Numbered from the stretch's first letter, positions 10,059 to 19,081 are shown. The stretch is 64,000 nt of DNA from Salibaculum halophilum (GCF_002094885.1 NZ_MSIT01000007.1:165141-229140), one strand, 5' to 3'. Program-made: numbers and translations. Notes: generated by a model from the sequence alone, not told the origin.

Positions 10059-10831
10059 CAAAGCGCGGCCCGGGGCACGCGGCACAGGGTGACATCGCGG
10101 AGTGTCACCTGGTTCATCTGCGGCCCCTCGAAGATCAGGTCCACCCAGGCGGACTCGACCCTCTTTTCGTTGAGATTGGTATAGGCCAGATCGAATTCGA
10201 CCATGACCGGATCCTCGTGCAGGGGCAGTTCCCGCACGATCTGTTCGGTGTTCGGCCCGTGCCGCACGTTGAGGCGCGCGAAGATTTCCAGCGGTGTTTC
10301 CATCTCGACGATCACGTCAAGCCGGATCAGATGCCGCTTGCGCAGCCCCTCGCAGGCCGCGCGCGGCAAGTCGAGGACGAGGCTCAGGAACGAGCCGTCG
10401 AACTGGAACACGTCCAGGCGCAGGCCGAAGGGCGCGAGGTCCGCCTCGCGCGTGTTGCGCAACTGCCGCAGGCTCAATTCCGAGACGCGGCAGTCGTGGA
10501 ACAGCGTGACCTCGTCGCCAAGCGCGGTTCGGGTTTCGACCGCCGCCAGCCCCTTTACCGGCAGCGCCCCGCGCCAGGCCTGCGGCCGCCAGGACCAGTC
10601 GGTTCCCTGCGGCTGCGGAAAGGACGTCGACCCGATGCGGGGCAGGGCGAGGCGGTTGTCAGCCTGGTAGGTCAGTTCATCCAGCGTGTGCCGCAGGTTG
10701 CGGGCGGCATTGCGCTGGCGGCGCAGTTCCGAAATCTCGGTCCGCGGGGCCTGTGCCGCCGCCCGCGACCAGTAGCGTCGCATCCGGCGGTCGACGAATC
10801 GAGCCAGAAGCCCATTGCGCAGCTTTGCCAT
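10058..10831 (-). CDS. Rhodobacterales-type uncharacterised protein (possibly DUF6478)
   Basis: A 257-residue protein with a basic N-terminal helix (residues 1-60, rich in Arg). A predicted beta-sandwich then ends in characteristic blocks (RLNVRHGPNTEQIVRELPL, MVEFDLAYTNLNEKRVE, DLIFEGPQMNQVTLRD). From memory this pattern matches the family called DUF6478 in Rhodobacteraceae, but I could not check it. It is the first gene of a two-gene coupled unit. There is no signal peptide, so the product is probably cytoplasmic. No catalytic motif is recognisable. Confidence 0.8.
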   Translation of the reverse strand: MAKLRNGLLARFVDRRMRRYWSRAAAQAPRTEISELRRQRNAARNLRHTLDELTYQADNRLALPRIGSTSFPQPQGTDWSWRPQAWRGALPVKGLAAVETRTALGDEVTLFHDCRVSELSLRQLRNTREADLAPFGLRLDVFQFDGSFLSLVLDLPRAACEGLRKRHLIRLDVIVEMETPLEIFARLNVRHGPNTEQIVRELPLHEDPVMVEFDLAYTNLNEKRVESAWVDLIFEGPQMNQVTLRDVTLCRVPRAAL

Positions 10832-10936
10832 GTCAGGCCTTCGCCCTGTTCAACTTTCGACAATATATCTGCCAAATTGTTTCACGAATGGAAACAGATA
10901 GCGAGAGCGCTGAGAGTCCTTGGCCCGGATCACCGG

Positions 10937-11569
10937 TCATGCGTCCGAGGGCGTCGGCTGGTTCACGTCTTTCAGGGCGCGCAGTGCCGCTTCCAGAAGG
11001 GTGCGCCCCGCCTCTGTGGTCAGCGGGTCACGGTCATAGGCCAGAACCGAGACCGTGACCAGCCGATCCTCGATATCGGTAAAGCCCCGCCAAACCTTGG
11101 GCGTCGTGCCCGGAACTGGCGCCCCGGCGTGATCCTCGAACCGGACCATGACACGAGTGCCATCGACCTCGACCTCGCCGACCTCGACGCCTGCCTCGCC
11201 GCTCGACAGAAGGCCTTGGCCGGAATCTTCGCGCAGCATATCGGCCAGGTCCGCGGCCCCCGCGCCGACAAGCGCACTGCCCGGTGCCCCGAACTGCACC
11301 GTGATCAACCCGGCCCGGTCCGGCATCGTTCCGCCACGCTTCGACAAGACGGCGCAGCCGGCCATGATGGCAAACCCGCTTGAGGCTGCGCTGGCGGACG
11401 GGTCCACGCAATACCCATCAGGGCCGCGCACCCGCACCGCGCCATCGAGCAACGCGAGGGTGCGGATACCATCGCCGGTCATGTCGCGCCCGAAGCCGGG
11501 AAGGGTGATACCGAGGTCGCAGGCCGACAGCCAGGTCAGCCCTGCCAGCGCCAGAATGGTCTTGCGCAT
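10937..11569 (-). CDS. Putative lipoprotein of unknown function
   Basis: A 210-residue product starting with a short hydrophobic signal and a lipobox (LTWLSAC, Cys17), so it is probably a lipid-anchored envelope protein. The body contains GPDGYCVDPSAS and a pair of cysteines (about 54 and 72) that could form a disulfide. I know no function. The start at 11569 is supported by GGAGGAGG directly upstream. It stands alone between the DUF6478-like unit and the divergent accD gene. Confidence 0.82.
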   Translation of the reverse strand: MRKTILALAGLTWLSACDLGITLPGFGRDMTGDGIRTLALLDGAVRVRGPDGYCVDPSASAASSGFAIMAGCAVLSKRGGTMPDRAGLITVQFGAPGSALVGAGAADLADMLREDSGQGLLSSGEAGVEVGEVEVDGTRVMVRFEDHAGAPVPGTTPKVWRGFTDIEDRLVTVSVLAYDRDPLTTEAGRTLLEAALRALKDVNQPTPSDA

Positions 11570-11745
11570 GATCCTCCTCCGCGCCGCCCTTCGCGCCGGT
11601 TTAATCCCGCGCCGCGGCAGGAACAAGGCCGCTGGCCCGGCCGCGCCCCGCGACCGGGTCGGGCAGCCGCGCGGTGGGCCACCCGCCGCCGATTGCATTC
11701 CATCCGCGCCCGCCTTATCCCTGTCGCGCAACGTCAGAGGCGCCC

Positions 11746-12702
11746 ATGAACTGGATCTCCAACTACGTCCGCCCGCGCATCAATTCGATCTTCTCGCGCC
11801 GCGAAGTGCCCGAGAACCTGTGGTCGAAATGCGACGAATGCGGCACGATGCTGTTCCACCGGGAACTGAAAGAGGCGCTGTATGTCTGCACCTCCTGCGG
11901 GCATCACATGGGCATCACGCCGCGGGATCGTTTCAAGGCGTTTTTCGACGGCGGCGTCTTCACCGAGGTCGCGGTGCCCCAGCCGGTCGAGGACCCGCTG
12001 AAATTCCGCGACCAGAAGAAATACCCCGACCGTCTGCGCGCGGCCCAGAAGAAATCCGGCGAGCGCGAGGCGATGCTCGTCGTCGAGGGCGAGATCGGCC
12101 GCACCCCCATCATCGCCGCGGGTCAGGACTTTTCCTTCATGGGCGGGTCGATGTCGATGTATGTCGGCAATGCCATCCTCGCCGCCGCCGAGCGCGCGAT
12201 CGAGACCGGGCGCCCGCTGATCCTGTTCTCGGCGGCGGGCGGCGCGCGGATGCAGGAGGGCATCCTGGGCCTGATGCAGATGCCGCGCACCACCATCGCG
12301 GTGCAGATGCTCAAGGAGGCTGGCCTGCCCTACATCGTGGTGCTGACGCATCCCACGACCGGGGGCGTCACCGCATCCTACGCGATGCTGGGCGACGTGC
12401 AGATCGCCGAACCTAACGCGCTGATCGGCTTCGCCGGCGCGCGCGTGATCGAGCAGACCATCCGCGAGAAGCTGCCCGAGGGGTTCCAGCGCGCCGAGTA
12501 CCTGCTGGATCACGGGATGCTGGACCGCGTGACCCCGCGCGCGCAGCTTCGCGAGGAACTGATCACGATCACGCGCATGCTGTTGGGCGAAAGCCCTGCC
12601 GTCGCGGGTGATCTGCCCGCCCCCGCCGAAGAGACCCTGCCCGATGTCGTCGCCGAGGATACGGGGCAGGCGGCCGACCCGGAACAGGACGCCAAGGCGT
12701 GA
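11746..12702 (+). CDS. accD: Acetyl-CoA carboxylase carboxyltransferase subunit beta
   Basis: Transfers CO2 from carboxybiotin to acetyl-CoA, forming malonyl-CoA for fatty-acid synthesis, in complex with AccA. The N-terminal zinc ribbon is complete (Cys29, Cys32, Cys48, Cys51), followed by the crotonase-like core ([49 protein letters not shown]). 318 residues, with an acidic, poorly conserved C-terminal tail. The start at 11746 ([10 protein letters not shown]) is the family start. Overlaps folC by 4 bp, the usual accD-folC pair. Confidence 0.97.
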   Translation: MNWISNYVRPRINSIFSRREVPENLWSKCDECGTMLFHRELKEALYVCTSCGHHMGITPRDRFKAFFDGGVFTEVAVPQPVEDPLKFRDQKKYPDRLRAAQKKSGEREAMLVVEGEIGRTPIIAAGQDFSFMGGSMSMYVGNAILAAAERAIETGRPLILFSAAGGARMQEGILGLMQMPRTTIAVQMLKEAGLPYIVVLTHPTTGGVTASYAMLGDVQIAEPNALIGFAGARVIEQTIREKLPEGFQRAEYLLDHGMLDRVTPRAQLREELITITRMLLGESPAVAGDLPAPAEETLPDVVAEDTGQAADPEQDAKA

Positions 12703-13970
12703 GCGGCGGGTCCGACATCATCCTGCAGCGGATGATGGCCCTGCACCCCAAGATCATCGACCTGACGCTGGACAGGGTCTGGCGGCTGCTGGAGGCCCTG
12801 GGCAACCCGCAGGACCGCCTGCCGCCGGTGATCCACATCGCCGGGACCAACGGCAAGGGCTCGACCCTGGCGATGCTGCGCGCGGGGCTGGAAGGGGCCG
12901 GGCACGACGTGCACGCCTATACCTCGCCGCATCTCGCGCGGTTTCACGAACGCATCCGCCTGGCCGGTGACCTGATTTCCGAGGGCCATTTGGCGCGGGT
13001 GCTCGACCGTTGCGAGGCCGCCAACGGCGGTGCCCCGATCACCTATTTCGAGATCACCACCTGCGCCGCGCTGCTCGCCTTTGCGGAAACCCCGGCCGAT
13101 TACACCCTGCTCGAGGTGGGCCTGGGCGGGCGGCTGGACGCGACCAACGTGATCGGCCGCCCGGCGCTGACCGTCATCACCCCGGTGGACATGGACCATC
13201 AGCAGTTCCTGGGCGACACGCTGCCCGCGATTGCGGCCGAGAAGGCCGGGATCATCAAGCGTGGCGTGCCCTGCATCGTCGGGCGTCAGCACGCCGCCGC
13301 GCTGGAGGTGATCGAGGACCGCGCCGCGCGGCTGGCCGCCCCCGTTCTGGCCCATGGGCAGCACTGGCAGGTCGCCGAGGACCGCGGGCGGCTGACCTAC
13401 CAGGATGAGGCCGGCCTGCTGGACCTGGCCCCGCCCAGCCTGCCCGGCCCCCACCAACTGGACAACGCCGGCATGGCGCTCGCTGCCCTGCGACAACTGG
13501 GGACGGGCGAGATGGCCTGCGCGGCGGCCATGACCGGAGCCGTCTGGCCGGCCCGGATGCAACGGTTGAGCACCGGCGCGCTGGCCGACCGCGTCCGGCC
13601 GGCCGAGCTCTGGCTCGACGGCGGGCACAACCCGGCGGCGGGCGCGGCGCTGGCGGCCACGCTGGACGGGCTGCCCGAACGGCCCACGCACCTGGTTTGC
13701 GGCATGCTCGACACCAAGGACATCACCGGCTACATGGCGCCGCTCGCGCGCCATGCCGAAGGCCTCACGGCCATCTCCATTCCCGGCGAGGCCGCCACCC
13801 TGCCCGCCGAAACCACGGCCCGCGCGGCCGCGAAGGCGGGGATGGCCGCGACCACCGCGCCGGACCTCGATAGCGCGCTGCAAGCGATCATCGCCGAGCG
13901 GCCCGGGGCGCGCATCCTGATCTGCGGCTCGCTCTACCTGGCCGGGCACGTCCTGAGGGCCAACGCATGA
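12699..13970 (+). CDS. folC: Folylpolyglutamate synthase / dihydrofolate synthase
   Basis: Ligates glutamate to dihydropteroate and to folates. It has the Mur-ligase fold with P-loop GTNGKGS (residues 49-55), [13 protein letters not shown], the [12 protein letters not shown] signature, [12 protein letters not shown], and LDGGHNPAA opening the C-terminal domain. The length of 423 residues is typical. The GTG start overlaps the accD stop (GTGA), so translation is likely coupled. Its stop overlaps the start of the next gene (ATGA). Confidence 0.96.
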   Translation: MSGGSDIILQRMMALHPKIIDLTLDRVWRLLEALGNPQDRLPPVIHIAGTNGKGSTLAMLRAGLEGAGHDVHAYTSPHLARFHERIRLAGDLISEGHLARVLDRCEAANGGAPITYFEITTCAALLAFAETPADYTLLEVGLGGRLDATNVIGRPALTVITPVDMDHQQFLGDTLPAIAAEKAGIIKRGVPCIVGRQHAAALEVIEDRAARLAAPVLAHGQHWQVAEDRGRLTYQDEAGLLDLAPPSLPGPHQLDNAGMALAALRQLGTGEMACAAAMTGAVWPARMQRLSTGALADRVRPAELWLDGGHNPAAGAALAATLDGLPERPTHLVCGMLDTKDITGYMAPLARHAEGLTAISIPGEAATLPAETTARAAAKAGMAATTAPDLDSALQAIIAERPGARILICGSLYLAGHVLRANA

Positions 13971-14596
13971 TCCGGTTGCTGGCCCTTCTGACGCTGGCCA
14001 CGCCGGCCACGGCCGCCGATTTTGTGTTCTGCTGGCAGGGCGACAATGGCTACCGGATGGAGGGGCGCATGACCGTCCCAGACGAGCGCCTGTCGCAACC
14101 GCTGGTAAGGCAGGACGACGTCACGGGGTTTTTCATCCGGGGCTTTCACAACGGCATCCCCATCGGCAGCTGGGACCTGTCGCAACTGACGCCCGAGACC
14201 AGCTGGAACCTGTCCTTCGACCCACAGCGCATGGTCTTTCCCACCGGCGGCATGCACACCGGCCCCGCGGGGCAGGCCTGGAACGCCGGCGGGCGCGCCA
14301 ACGACTGCGGCGACCCCGGCTTCGGCTTCAATTCGGGGACCAACGCGCAGGATCTCTGCGTCAACAACGCCTGGATCACCGACAGCATGATCAACCGCTA
14401 CACCCGGTTCCCCGTCTACGAGGCGGGCGCGGTCGATCTCGATTGCGGCGGGGCGCCACTGCTCGGGCAAGCGGGCGACAGTGTCGATTTGAACAGTCTT
14501 GCTCAGCTTGAAATTTATCAATTGGTCCGGAGCGGCAACCACGGCTCTGCAGATCGAATTGGTTCCTACGGCGCAATGGCCAAGAAAACAGAATGA
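13967..14596 (+). CDS. Secreted protein of unknown function with altered C-terminus
   Basis: A 209-residue product with a clear Sec signal peptide (about residues 1-17, ATPATAADF). The mature part resembles a Roseobacter-type secreted protein I remember without a name: FCWQGDNGYRMEGRMT, WDLSQLTPETSW, GDPGFGFNSGTNAQD. Base composition and codon use change sharply near 14470, after DLDCGGAPLLG. The last 40 or so residues (from about QAGDSVD) are AT-rich in coding and look unlike the rest. I infer that the native stop was removed by an insertion and the frame reads into foreign DNA. Overlaps the folC stop by 4 bp. Confidence 0.8.
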   Translation: MIRLLALLTLATPATAADFVFCWQGDNGYRMEGRMTVPDERLSQPLVRQDDVTGFFIRGFHNGIPIGSWDLSQLTPETSWNLSFDPQRMVFPTGGMHTGPAGQAWNAGGRANDCGDPGFGFNSGTNAQDLCVNNAWITDSMINRYTRFPVYEAGAVDLDCGGAPLLGQAGDSVDLNSLAQLEIYQLVRSGNHGSADRIGSYGAMAKKTE

Positions 14597-14680
14597 AAGC
14601 TCGGGAGGCTAATCGGCACCCAAGCACAAACACTTGTTTTTAGTAATAAACTATAAATTTTAAAGGTCTATTGCTTCCGC

Positions 14681-15325
14681 TCAATCAGCCGACGCATCAG
14701 CATTGGGCTGCACGAATGCAACTGGCCCCAAGTCTGTATTAAAAAACCAGTCCCGATGCTTTAAGTTCCCGTCCGCGATATACAAATCTCGGATCATGTA
14801 ACGTTCCGTACCATCCTCAAAATCCAAGACCAATTCTGGGCCATCATTTTTATCCGAAATTGAAATGGCAGGATCATTGATAGCGACGCTTTCCAAAATT
14901 CGTTTTATTTGGAATGGGTCGTTGATCCTTTCAACTTGAAAATAACAGGCACCTTCAAAAGCACCCACACCCACCAGCGTAACTGCCCCTGCCACGATCG
15001 TAACTGGAGCTGTCACCACGCTGGCAACCGTCGCACCGAAACCTGCGGACCCAGCAATAATACCTGTTGTTCCAGCGGCCGAAGCTCCTGCAGCCGTCGA
15101 GCCCAACATCGTCAGGCCTGACGCCGAGTGAACAAGCGTGTAGTAGCCAGCAGCTTTCAATCCAGCACCAGCTGCCGCCGCACTGCCTCCCGCAGCTGCT
15201 GCCGCCGAGGTCACCGTTTGGCCGGCGAGCTTCGACGGCTTGTAGTCGCAGATCTCTGCATAAGCAGTTCCCGAGGCCAAACAACTACCAAAAACGAGAC
15301 CTGCAACTCGATTTAATGCTGCCAT
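14681..15325 (-). CDS. Secreted glycine/alanine-rich protein, unknown function
   Basis: A 214-residue product with a Sec signal peptide (about 1-23, SGTAYA then EICDYKPS). Residues about 38-130 are very rich in Ala, Gly, Thr and Val with several hydrophobic stretches (for example GTTGIIAGSAGFGATVASVV, VTIVAGAVTLVGVGAFEG), suggestive of glycine-zipper-like membrane insertion. The C-terminal domain is hydrophilic (ELVLDFEDGTERYMIRDLY, NLKHRDWFFNT). AGAGGAG precedes the ATG at 15325, and a TTGACA hexamer is found at 15378-15373 on the minus strand. Base composition differs from all neighbours, pointing to horizontal acquisition. Not assigned to any family. Confidence 0.8.
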   Translation of the reverse strand: MAALNRVAGLVFGSCLASGTAYAEICDYKPSKLAGQTVTSAAAAAGGSAAAAGAGLKAAGYYTLVHSASGLTMLGSTAAGASAAGTTGIIAGSAGFGATVASVVTAPVTIVAGAVTLVGVGAFEGACYFQVERINDPFQIKRILESVAINDPAISISDKNDGPELVLDFEDGTERYMIRDLYIADGNLKHRDWFFNTDLGPVAFVQPNADASAD

Positions 15326-15426
15326 AGACTCACTCCTCTTTCCACGGACAGAAGAAAACAACTGCGGGGGCATGTCAAGTTCTGGTGGCAATCAGCATAT
15401 TGGAAGTTGCCTATACCACTACCCGC

Positions 15427-15463
15427 AAGGTGTCTAAAAAGACAAGGATGGGCAAAACACCTT
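15427..15463. repeat. Inverted repeat beside the AT-rich island
   Basis: AAGGTGT (15427-15433) pairs with ACACCTT (15457-15463). The left arm overlaps a second possible hairpin, TGTCT-AAAA-AGACA (15431-15444), so the two folds exclude each other. It lies between the zapE stop and the start of the AT-rich gene. It could be a weak terminator for zapE or a relic of the insertion. Confidence 0.35.
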
Positions 15464-15481
15464 AGACTGGCTCATGTCTAC

Positions 15482-16561
15482 TCAAGCGGATTGGGCCACC
15501 CAGTCCGCGCCCTGCATTTCGCGCAGGCGGCTGGCGGTGCGCTCGAACTCGAAGACGCCGTCGCCCTCGACATAGAGCATTTCGGGCGCCGCGGCGGCCG
15601 AACAGATCAGGTGCACCTGGGCCTCGTAGAGGGCATCGACGAGGGTGACGAACCGCTTGGCCTCGTTGTAGTTTGACCGGCCCAGCTGCGGGATGTCTTC
15701 CAGGATCAGCACGCGCGCCACCTCGGCCAGCGACAGGTAATCGGCGGCCCCAAGCGCACGGCCGCAGAGATCGTGGAACTTCGCCCGCGCCACGCCATTG
15801 TAGAACCCGGGGATGTGCAGGTCGTGCCCCTTGACGCGCAGCACCATGGGTTCGGCCCTGCCGCCGGTGAAATCGGCCCAGATCGCCCGGATCCGCGCCC
15901 GCGCCTCGGCGTCGGCGGGGGTGAAATACGACGGCGCACCGGCAAGAACGCTCTGCCGGTAGTCGGTGTCGCTGACCAGTTCCCAGACCGTCAGCTTGTC
16001 CTTCATCAGGGCGATGAAGGGCAGGAACAGCTGCCGGTTCAGCCCGTCGCGGTACAGATCGTCGGGCGGCCGGTTCGAGGTGGTCACGACCGTCACACCG
16101 GCCGCGAAGAGCGCCTCGAACAGGCGACCCACGATCATGGCGTCGGTGATGTCGTTGATCTGCATCTCGTCGAAGGCCAGGAACCGGACCTCGGCGGCCA
16201 GGGCCTCGGCCACGGGCTGTATGGCGTCGTCAACGCCCGTCTCGCGGGCCTTGGCGATCTCGGCGTGGACCCATTGCATGAAGGCGTGGAAATGGGCCCG
16301 CCGCTTGGGCGCCTCGACAAGCTCCACCAGCAGGTCCATCAGCATGGACTTGCCGCGCCCGACACCGCCCCACATGTAAAGCCCCTTTGGCGGCGCGACC
16401 GGCCGGGCCTTGCGGAACAATCCCTTTTTCGGGGGGCTGGGCGGATTTTCCAGTGCCAGGCGGACGCGCTCCAGCTCGCCCAGAACGGCCTCCTGCGCCG
16501 CATCGTGATGCAACTCGCCCGCATCGACCCGGGCGAAATAGGCGTCCTGAACACGTCCCAT
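15482..16561 (-). CDS. zapE: Cell division protein ZapE (AFG1-family ATPase)
   Basis: An AAA+-like P-loop ATPase of the AFG1/ZapE family, associated with the FtsZ ring in proteobacteria. Walker A is GGVGRGKS (residues 65-72), Walker B is FLAFDEMQI, and TTSNRPPDDLYRDGLNRQLFLPF is the family signature with sensor and arginine residues. The C-terminal part includes FHDLCGRALGAADYL and IPQL. 359 residues, normal for the family. It ends at the border of the AT-rich island; upstream in the same direction is the alpha/beta hydrolase gene. Confidence 0.95.
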   Translation of the reverse strand: MGRVQDAYFARVDAGELHHDAAQEAVLGELERVRLALENPPSPPKKGLFRKARPVAPPKGLYMWGGVGRGKSMLMDLLVELVEAPKRRAHFHAFMQWVHAEIAKARETGVDDAIQPVAEALAAEVRFLAFDEMQINDITDAMIVGRLFEALFAAGVTVVTTSNRPPDDLYRDGLNRQLFLPFIALMKDKLTVWELVSDTDYRQSVLAGAPSYFTPADAEARARIRAIWADFTGGRAEPMVLRVKGHDLHIPGFYNGVARAKFHDLCGRALGAADYLSLAEVARVLILEDIPQLGRSNYNEAKRFVTLVDALYEAQVHLICSAAAAPEMLYVEGDGVFEFERTASRLREMQGADWVAQSA

Positions 16562-16627
16562 GCCAGCCTGATAGCGCGATCGGCAAGGGTTGAAAAGAAC
16601 AGGCCGACGCCGCCGGCGATGGCACTG

Positions 16628-17554
16628 TCAGTCAGCCTCGCGCAGAACGCCGGCCAGCAGCGCCGTGACGTCTTGCGCATGTGTGAAAGGTATCTGGTGG
16701 CCGGCCTCGGGGACAACCTCCTGCCGGACGACCCGGTTCCACTGGGTCAAGGTGCCCAGCGCGGACAGCGGGATGACCCTGTCGGTTTCGGCCCAGATGC
16801 CGACGACGGGCACGCCCTCACGGCCCAGCAGGCGGTGGTCCGCCTCCTGGACCTCGGCCAGAATATGCCGGCGGCTGGACAGGACCGACCGCAGGAATCC
16901 CTTTCCCGCGTATTCGGCCAGTTGCAGCTCAATGATCCCGTCGATGTCGAAGTCGCCCCCCAGCTGGCGGCGCAGGGCGCGGCGGTCTCGGCGCTGCGCG
17001 ATCACCGCGTGCACCCAGTCGCCCAGCACCGGCGTTGTCCGGCAGAACCGGGTGAGGCGGTCCTCGCGCAGACGCACACCGGCGGGGGCCAGCAGGATCA
17101 GCCGTTTCATTCGCCCCGGATGGGCCGCCGCGAAGGCGGTGGCGATGGCCCCGCCCATGGAGTAGCCAAGCAGGGTCAGGTCCGCGTCCAGCTCCTGATG
17201 CGCCAGAAGGTCCTGCAGCTGGGTCAGGAAGAACGCCCGATCCTGCCGGCCGCGGGGCGCGTCCGAGTAGCCGCGGCCGTAGAGGTCGTAGATCAGCACC
17301 CGGTATCCGATACCTGCCAGCCCGCGGGCGATGGCGTAGAACACCGGGCCGGGCGTGGACAGCCCGTGGATCGCCACCACGACCGGCCCGCGCACCGGCC
17401 CCAGCCATTGGTAGTGCGTCACGCCCTGCGACAGCCTTGCGAAACGGCCCGGCGCGGCATCGCGCATCCGCTCGGCGGGAAGACGGCGCGCCTCGGCCTG
17501 CTGGGGCAGTGTTGCGACGATTGCCGCCAGGATCGTCAGCAGAAGCCAGCCCAT
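16628..17554 (-). CDS. Alpha/beta-fold hydrolase
   Basis: A 308-residue alpha/beta hydrolase with an N-terminal hydrophobic segment (about residues 1-18) that may act as signal or anchor. The core shows VVAIHGLSTPG (oxyanion-hole region), YDLYGRGYSD, the nucleophile elbow LLGYSMGGAIA, the acid-containing VVGIWAETDRVIP and the catalytic His in EAGHQIPF. The substrate cannot be deduced. It starts 1 bp after the stop of the ornithine-cyclodeaminase-like gene, so the two are tightly linked. Confidence 0.9.
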   Translation of the reverse strand: MGWLLLTILAAIVATLPQQAEARRLPAERMRDAAPGRFARLSQGVTHYQWLGPVRGPVVVAIHGLSTPGPVFYAIARGLAGIGYRVLIYDLYGRGYSDAPRGRQDRAFFLTQLQDLLAHQELDADLTLLGYSMGGAIATAFAAAHPGRMKRLILLAPAGVRLREDRLTRFCRTTPVLGDWVHAVIAQRRDRRALRRQLGGDFDIDGIIELQLAEYAGKGFLRSVLSSRRHILAEVQEADHRLLGREGVPVVGIWAETDRVIPLSALGTLTQWNRVVRQEVVPEAGHQIPFTHAQDVTALLAGVLREAD

Positions 17555-17555
17555 G

Positions 17556-18464
17556 TCAGCCCTGCCATTTCTCGAGGATGTAGCGGCTGGTCATCAGGTC
17601 CAGGTGCGCGCCCCCTCCGTTCTTGAACAGGGTGATCTCGTCGCGTGACGTCCGGGTGAACGCCTCCGGCGCGTAGTGGTCGGCCACCACGTCGTCGCGG
17701 GTGATCGCGCCCGTTTCCAGCGGGATGCGCAACTCGCCGATGTGGCCGAGCGTCGTGTCGCGGCTGTCCACGAAGATGCGGGCGCGCTGCAGCGCGGTAT
17801 CGTCGGCCTCGCGCATGTCGGGACGGTAGGCGCCGATCAGATCAACATGCTGACCCGGTTTCAGCCAGGCGCCGTGCAGAAGCGGATCGGTGCTCATCGT
17901 GGCCATGGTCACGATATCGGCCTGTTCGACCGCCGCCTGCAGATCCTCGGCCACGGCCACGCCGGGGCAGTCCCGCGCGAACCGCGCCGCCCCCGCGGGC
18001 GAGCGGTTCCAGACCGTGAACTCGGCCCGCGGAAAGGCCGCGCCATAGGCCTGCCAGAGCGACCGGCCCACGGTCCCGGCGCCGACGATCAGGATCTTGC
18101 GGCTGTCGGGCCGGGCAAGGCGGCGCGCGGCCAGCAGGCTGTCGCCGGCGGTCTTCCACTTGGTCACCAAGTGGAAATCGAGGATCGCCTCGAGCTGGCC
18201 GCCCGTGTCGGCGAAGAGCATCACTGCCCCGTTGATCATCGGATCGCCCGCGGCGGGATTGGCGGGAAAGATCGTGGCGCATTTCACCGCGATTCCCATG
18301 CCGTCGATCCAGGCCGACCGGTTGAGCAGCGTGTCCCGGTCGCGGTAGAGGAACAGGTCGTCGACGGCAGCGCGCGGCCGGTCGTGCCCCGCCGCCAGCG
18401 CGTCGGTCAGCGCCAGCCAGTCCAGCCCGGCCTCGCCGTCCTTGAAGGGAATGATCGTCGTCAT
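17556..18464 (-). CDS. Ornithine cyclodeaminase / mu-crystallin family protein
   Basis: A 302-residue NAD(P)-dependent enzyme of the ornithine cyclodeaminase/mu-crystallin superfamily. The substrate-binding Lys61 sits in GIAVKCATIFPANP, and the Rossmann motif is LIVGAGTVGRSL. MATMSTDPLL and VDLIGAYRPDMREADD match the nucleotide-side blocks. The family covers ornithine cyclodeaminase, alanine dehydrogenase and ketimine reductase activities, which cannot be separated here. The start overlaps the HAD gene stop (ATGA), and the stop is 1 bp before the hydrolase start. Confidence 0.9.
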   Translation of the reverse strand: MTTIIPFKDGEAGLDWLALTDALAAGHDRPRAAVDDLFLYRDRDTLLNRSAWIDGMGIAVKCATIFPANPAAGDPMINGAVMLFADTGGQLEAILDFHLVTKWKTAGDSLLAARRLARPDSRKILIVGAGTVGRSLWQAYGAAFPRAEFTVWNRSPAGAARFARDCPGVAVAEDLQAAVEQADIVTMATMSTDPLLHGAWLKPGQHVDLIGAYRPDMREADDTALQRARIFVDSRDTTLGHIGELRIPLETGAITRDDVVADHYAPEAFTRTSRDEITLFKNGGGAHLDLMTSRYILEKWQG

Positions 18465-19081
18465 GTCAGGGCGTCCCGCGTGACAAGGCCGGCGGCCACC
18501 AGCCGGTCGGCCCAGCCCGCCGGTCCGTCGAAGAGATGCGCCTGCCAGCCGCGCGCCCGGGCCGCGGCGATGTTCTCGGCCCGGTCGTCGGTGAACAGTA
18601 GCCGCTCCGGCGCGATGCCGCAGTCCTCTTCCACCATATCGTAGATGCGCGGGTCGGGCTTGGTCACGCCCATGTGCCCGCTGATGTAGTGGCGGTCGAA
18701 TTCCTCCAGGAACGGATAGTTTTCGCGCCCGATCTCGAAGGTCTCGATGCCGAAGTTGGACAGGGCGAAAACCGGCACACTGGCCCTGCGCAGCGCCCGC
18801 AGGATGCCGACCGATGCGTCGATCGCCGGGGCGGCCATGTCGATCCAGCGGTCCTGCCACATCCGGATTTCGGTGGCCCAGCCGGGATGGGCCGCGGCGA
18901 CCTCGGCGATGACCTCGGTGAAGGGTTCACCGCGGTCGACACGGTCATTCATCCCGTGCAGGTCGATGGCCGCGAAGAAGGCCGCGCGCCGGTCCGCCCC
19001 GATCACGCGGTCGTAGAACCGTTCGGGCTGCCACTCGATAAGGACATTGCCGATGTCGAAGATCACCGCCTGGGGGGTCAT
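18461..19081 (-). CDS. HAD-superfamily hydrolase (haloacid dehalogenase-like, subfamily IA)
   Basis: A 206-residue phosphatase-like HAD protein. Motif I is VIFDIGNVL (nucleophile Asp), motif II is FALSNFGIE, motif III is TKPDPRIYD and motif IV is LLFTDDRAENIAAARARGW. A helical cap lies between motifs I and II. It resembles the YihX/glucose-1-phosphatase-like group, but the substrate is unknown. First gene of a coupled trio with the cyclodeaminase-like and alpha/beta hydrolase genes. Confidence 0.91.
   Translation of the reverse strand: MTPQAVIFDIGNVLIEWQPERFYDRVIGADRRAAFFAAIDLHGMNDRVDRGEPFTEVIAEVAAAHPGWATEIRMWQDRWIDMAAPAIDASVGILRALRRASVPVFALSNFGIETFEIGRENYPFLEEFDRHYISGHMGVTKPDPRIYDMVEEDCGIAPERLLFTDDRAENIAAARARGWQAHLFDGPAGWADRLVAAGLVTRDALT

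Larger units (their letters stand above)
14465..15480. other. AT-rich island, probable insertion
   Basis: About 1 kb is visibly richer in A/T than both flanks. The left edge is within the C-terminal coding part of the secreted-protein gene and the right edge is at the stop codon of zapE. It holds one gene (14681-15325, minus strand). The heptamer CAAGCGG occurs at 14468-14474 and again at 15483-15489, close to the apparent borders, though such a short match can be chance. No integrase, transposase or tRNA is present, so the mode of entry is unknown. Confidence 0.55.

Noticed and set aside
14468..15489. CAAGCGG direct repeats as transposition target-site duplications
   Set aside because: Seven bases is too short, no inverted terminal repeats or transposase are present, and the right copy overlaps the zapE stop codon. 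Kept only as a weak hint.
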